Source: JBBKWJ01 sp037968895 (GTDB taxonomy: Bacteria; Actinomycetota; Acidimicrobiia; Acidimicrobiales; SZUA-35). From it: a stretch of DNA of 7,026 nucleotides. Shown piece after piece: positions 6,224 to 7,026 of the stretch. A model generated the notes under the pieces. It worked only from the letters and a program-made list of their open reading frames with translations, made no database searches and was not told where the DNA came from. Location: positions 1-7,026 of the forward strand of contig JBBKWJ010000180.1 in the NCBI GenBank assembly GCA_037968895.1, read 5' to 3'. A program made the position numbers and the translations under genes. How positions within the stretch are numbered: the first letter of the stretch is position 1; each line of letters starts with the position of its first letter.

Positions 6224-6676
6224 GTGAGCTTCGTCGTCGTTGGATTGGATGGATCGGAGACCTCAAGGTTGGCGTTCGCCGAAGCGGTGCGTGAAGCTGC
6301 GTGGCGTGACGCCAGTGTGCTGGCGTTACATGTCGTGAGTATCCCAGTAGCGATGGGTGCGGAGTTTGGGGCCACGATCGACATCAACATGCTCCGTGAT
6401 AATGGCCGCAAGCTGCTGGCCGCTGAACTAGCGGCGCTCGAGAAGGGCTACGAAGGTGGCTTCCCGGTGCAGGTCGAGTCAACGGTGGCGCTCGGTCACG
6501 CTGGAACGGAACTGATCAAAGCAGCTCAGGAAGGCGACAACGGAGCGGCGGAGTTGGTCGTCCTTGGATCTCGTGGCCTTGGCGGATTCAAAGGGCTGTT
6601 TCTCGGCTCAGTCACCACCTATGCCGTACATCATCTTGTGTGTCGGATTCTGATCCTGCCCAAAGTTGGTGACTGA
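6224..6676 (+). CDS. Universal stress protein, ATP-binding type
   Basis: The 150-residue product is one complete UspA domain. The first strand and loop read VVVGLDGSETSRLAF (4-18), with the conserved Asp of the nucleotide site. A second strand, VLALHVV (32-38), follows. The nucleotide loop fits G-x2-G-x9-G-S exactly: G115, G118, G128, S129, within VVLGSRGLGGFKG and LGSV. The last strand is CRILILP (140-146). This motif marks USPs of the ATP-binding class; such proteins usually form cytoplasmic dimers and help cells survive hypoxia, starvation or other stress, by mechanisms that are poorly known. The length is that of single-domain members. GTG 6224 is chosen for its spacing to AAGAAGGG and because it puts the first strand at the N terminus. 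It diverges from the HhH gene across about 190 bp; no intrinsic terminator is evident after it. Confidence 0.92.
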   Translation: MSFVVVGLDGSETSRLAFAEAVREAAWRDASVLALHVVSIPVAMGAEFGATIDINMLRDNGRKLLAAELAALEKGYEGGFPVQVESTVALGHAGTELIKAAQEGDNGAAELVVLGSRGLGGFKGLFLGSVTTYAVHHLVCRILILPKVGD

Positions 6677-6970
6677 ATCACGTTGCGGTATTCGGCGCCG
6701 CAGTCGTGGTCACCTACGAGACGGTGATCGACAATCGTTGCTAATCACAGCACTAGCTCACTTGCCGAGTTGTTCGCTAGAGTGATCGAGCCGAAAGCAT
6801 TTTGCTGTGCGATCGGACATGTCCCGGACCCGTTTCAGCGGGGGTCGGGGCAACCTTCTTTTTCGGCTTAGAGCGGAAGTCAGAAAAAGATTTGCCGAAA
6901 CCCTTATAGGTCGAACGGCCCACGCCGATGGAGCTTCGTGATCCAAACACGGGCAACGACCGATTCCACA
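6677..6970. other. Region without a secure gene
   Basis: This stretch holds several imperfect inverted repeats. TGCGG/CCGCA is at 6684-6702, and CACTAGC (6751-6757) pairs with GCTAGAGTG (6776-6784) with a 2-base bulge. The longest is TCTTTTTC (6857-6864) with GAAAAAGA (6883-6890), extended inside by GGCTT/AAGTC with one bulge and one G-U pair to about 13 bp around a 7-base loop. None has the layout of a standard terminator for the stress gene. A small minus-strand ORF covers much of it and is listed separately. Confidence 0.4.
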
Positions 6971-6971
6971 A
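6777..6971 (-). CDS. Possible small basic protein, unrecognised
   Basis: A 64-codon frame starts at TTG 6971, 7 bases after GGTGAGG, a fair ribosome binding site. The predicted peptide is strongly basic and rich in Gly, Ser and Lys, for example GVGRSTYKGFGKSF followed by a KPKKK cluster. I recognise no family. It would overlap the start region of the possible rightward gene at 6971, so at most one of the two starts is likely to be right. The AT-rich inverted repeat at 6857-6890 falls inside it. Evidence is limited to the start signal and peptide character. Confidence 0.22.
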   Translation of the reverse strand: MWNRSLPVFGSRSSIGVGRSTYKGFGKSFSDFRSKPKKKVAPTPAETGPGHVRSHSKMLSARSL

Positions 6972-7026
6972 TGATTGACCTCACCGACAAGGTGACCCTG
7001 AGCGACTGTGTCGCCTGGCTGCGCTC
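6971..7026 (+). CDS. Possible 5' end of a gene cut by the window edge
   Basis: From ATG 6971 the frame is open to the edge, giving 18 full codons: MIDLTDKVTLSDCVAWLR. Fifteen of the 18 codons end in G or C, as in the real genes here, and that bias is weaker just upstream, which supports ATG 6971. GTG 6938 is an in-frame alternative with GGAG 4 bases before it. ATG 6971 itself has no good ribosome binding site. Too little is present to name a product. Confidence 0.42.
   Translation, partial: MIDLTDKVTLSDCVAWLR

Noticed and set aside
6971..7026. Short-chain dehydrogenase start suggested by MIDLTDKV
   Set aside because: The glycine-rich TGxxxGIG loop that should follow at once is not there; the sequence continues TLSDCVAWLR.
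1..7026. CRISPR array, rRNA, insertion sequence or phage genes
   Set aside because: No regularly spaced repeats, transposase, integrase or structural phage motifs were seen on either strand.

Overview
This is an ordinary bacterial chromosomal segment, most likely from an actinobacterium. The strongest pointer is the order nadD, a membrane LytR/LCP-like gene, then rsfS, which is a familiar actinobacterial arrangement. The coding regions favour G or C at third positions, but composition is not extreme. A marine or freshwater Acidimicrobiia-type genome is a reasonable guess, but it is inference only. I see no insertion sequence, prophage, CRISPR array or clear sign of recent transfer.

Layout. 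Positions 1-216 are non-coding, with a possible leftward promoter over two 11-bp-spaced ACTACAT repeats. Next comes a rightward three-gene operon: nadD (217-810), a single-pass membrane protein with a degenerate LCP domain and a LytR_C domain (about 807-1922), and rsfS (1951-2376). leuS (2388-4877) converges on rsfS with 11 bp between the two genes. A divergent intergenic region (4878-4981) carries a good promoter for tRNA-Ala(GGC) (4982-5054). The tRNA is followed by a perfect hairpin and a short GC-rich repetitive stretch. A leftward gene for a helix-hairpin-helix protein resembling the N-terminal part of PolX (5202-6035) is divergent from a universal stress protein gene (6224-6676). The last 350 bp hold no secure gene: a possible gene start runs off the right edge, and a competing small basic ORF lies on the other strand.

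How the genes fit together. NadD makes the dinucleotide precursor of NAD. RsfS silences 50S subunits in starvation. LeuRS and tRNA-Ala serve translation, so the left two-thirds is a growth and translation block. The LCP-like membrane protein is the least understood member of the operon because it seems to have lost the residues expected of an active LCP transferase. The right third holds a predicted DNA-binding protein and an ATP-binding-type stress protein, with no visible functional link between them. I found no convincing new multi-gene system. The best leads are the degenerate LCP protein and the stand-alone PolX-like HhH protein.
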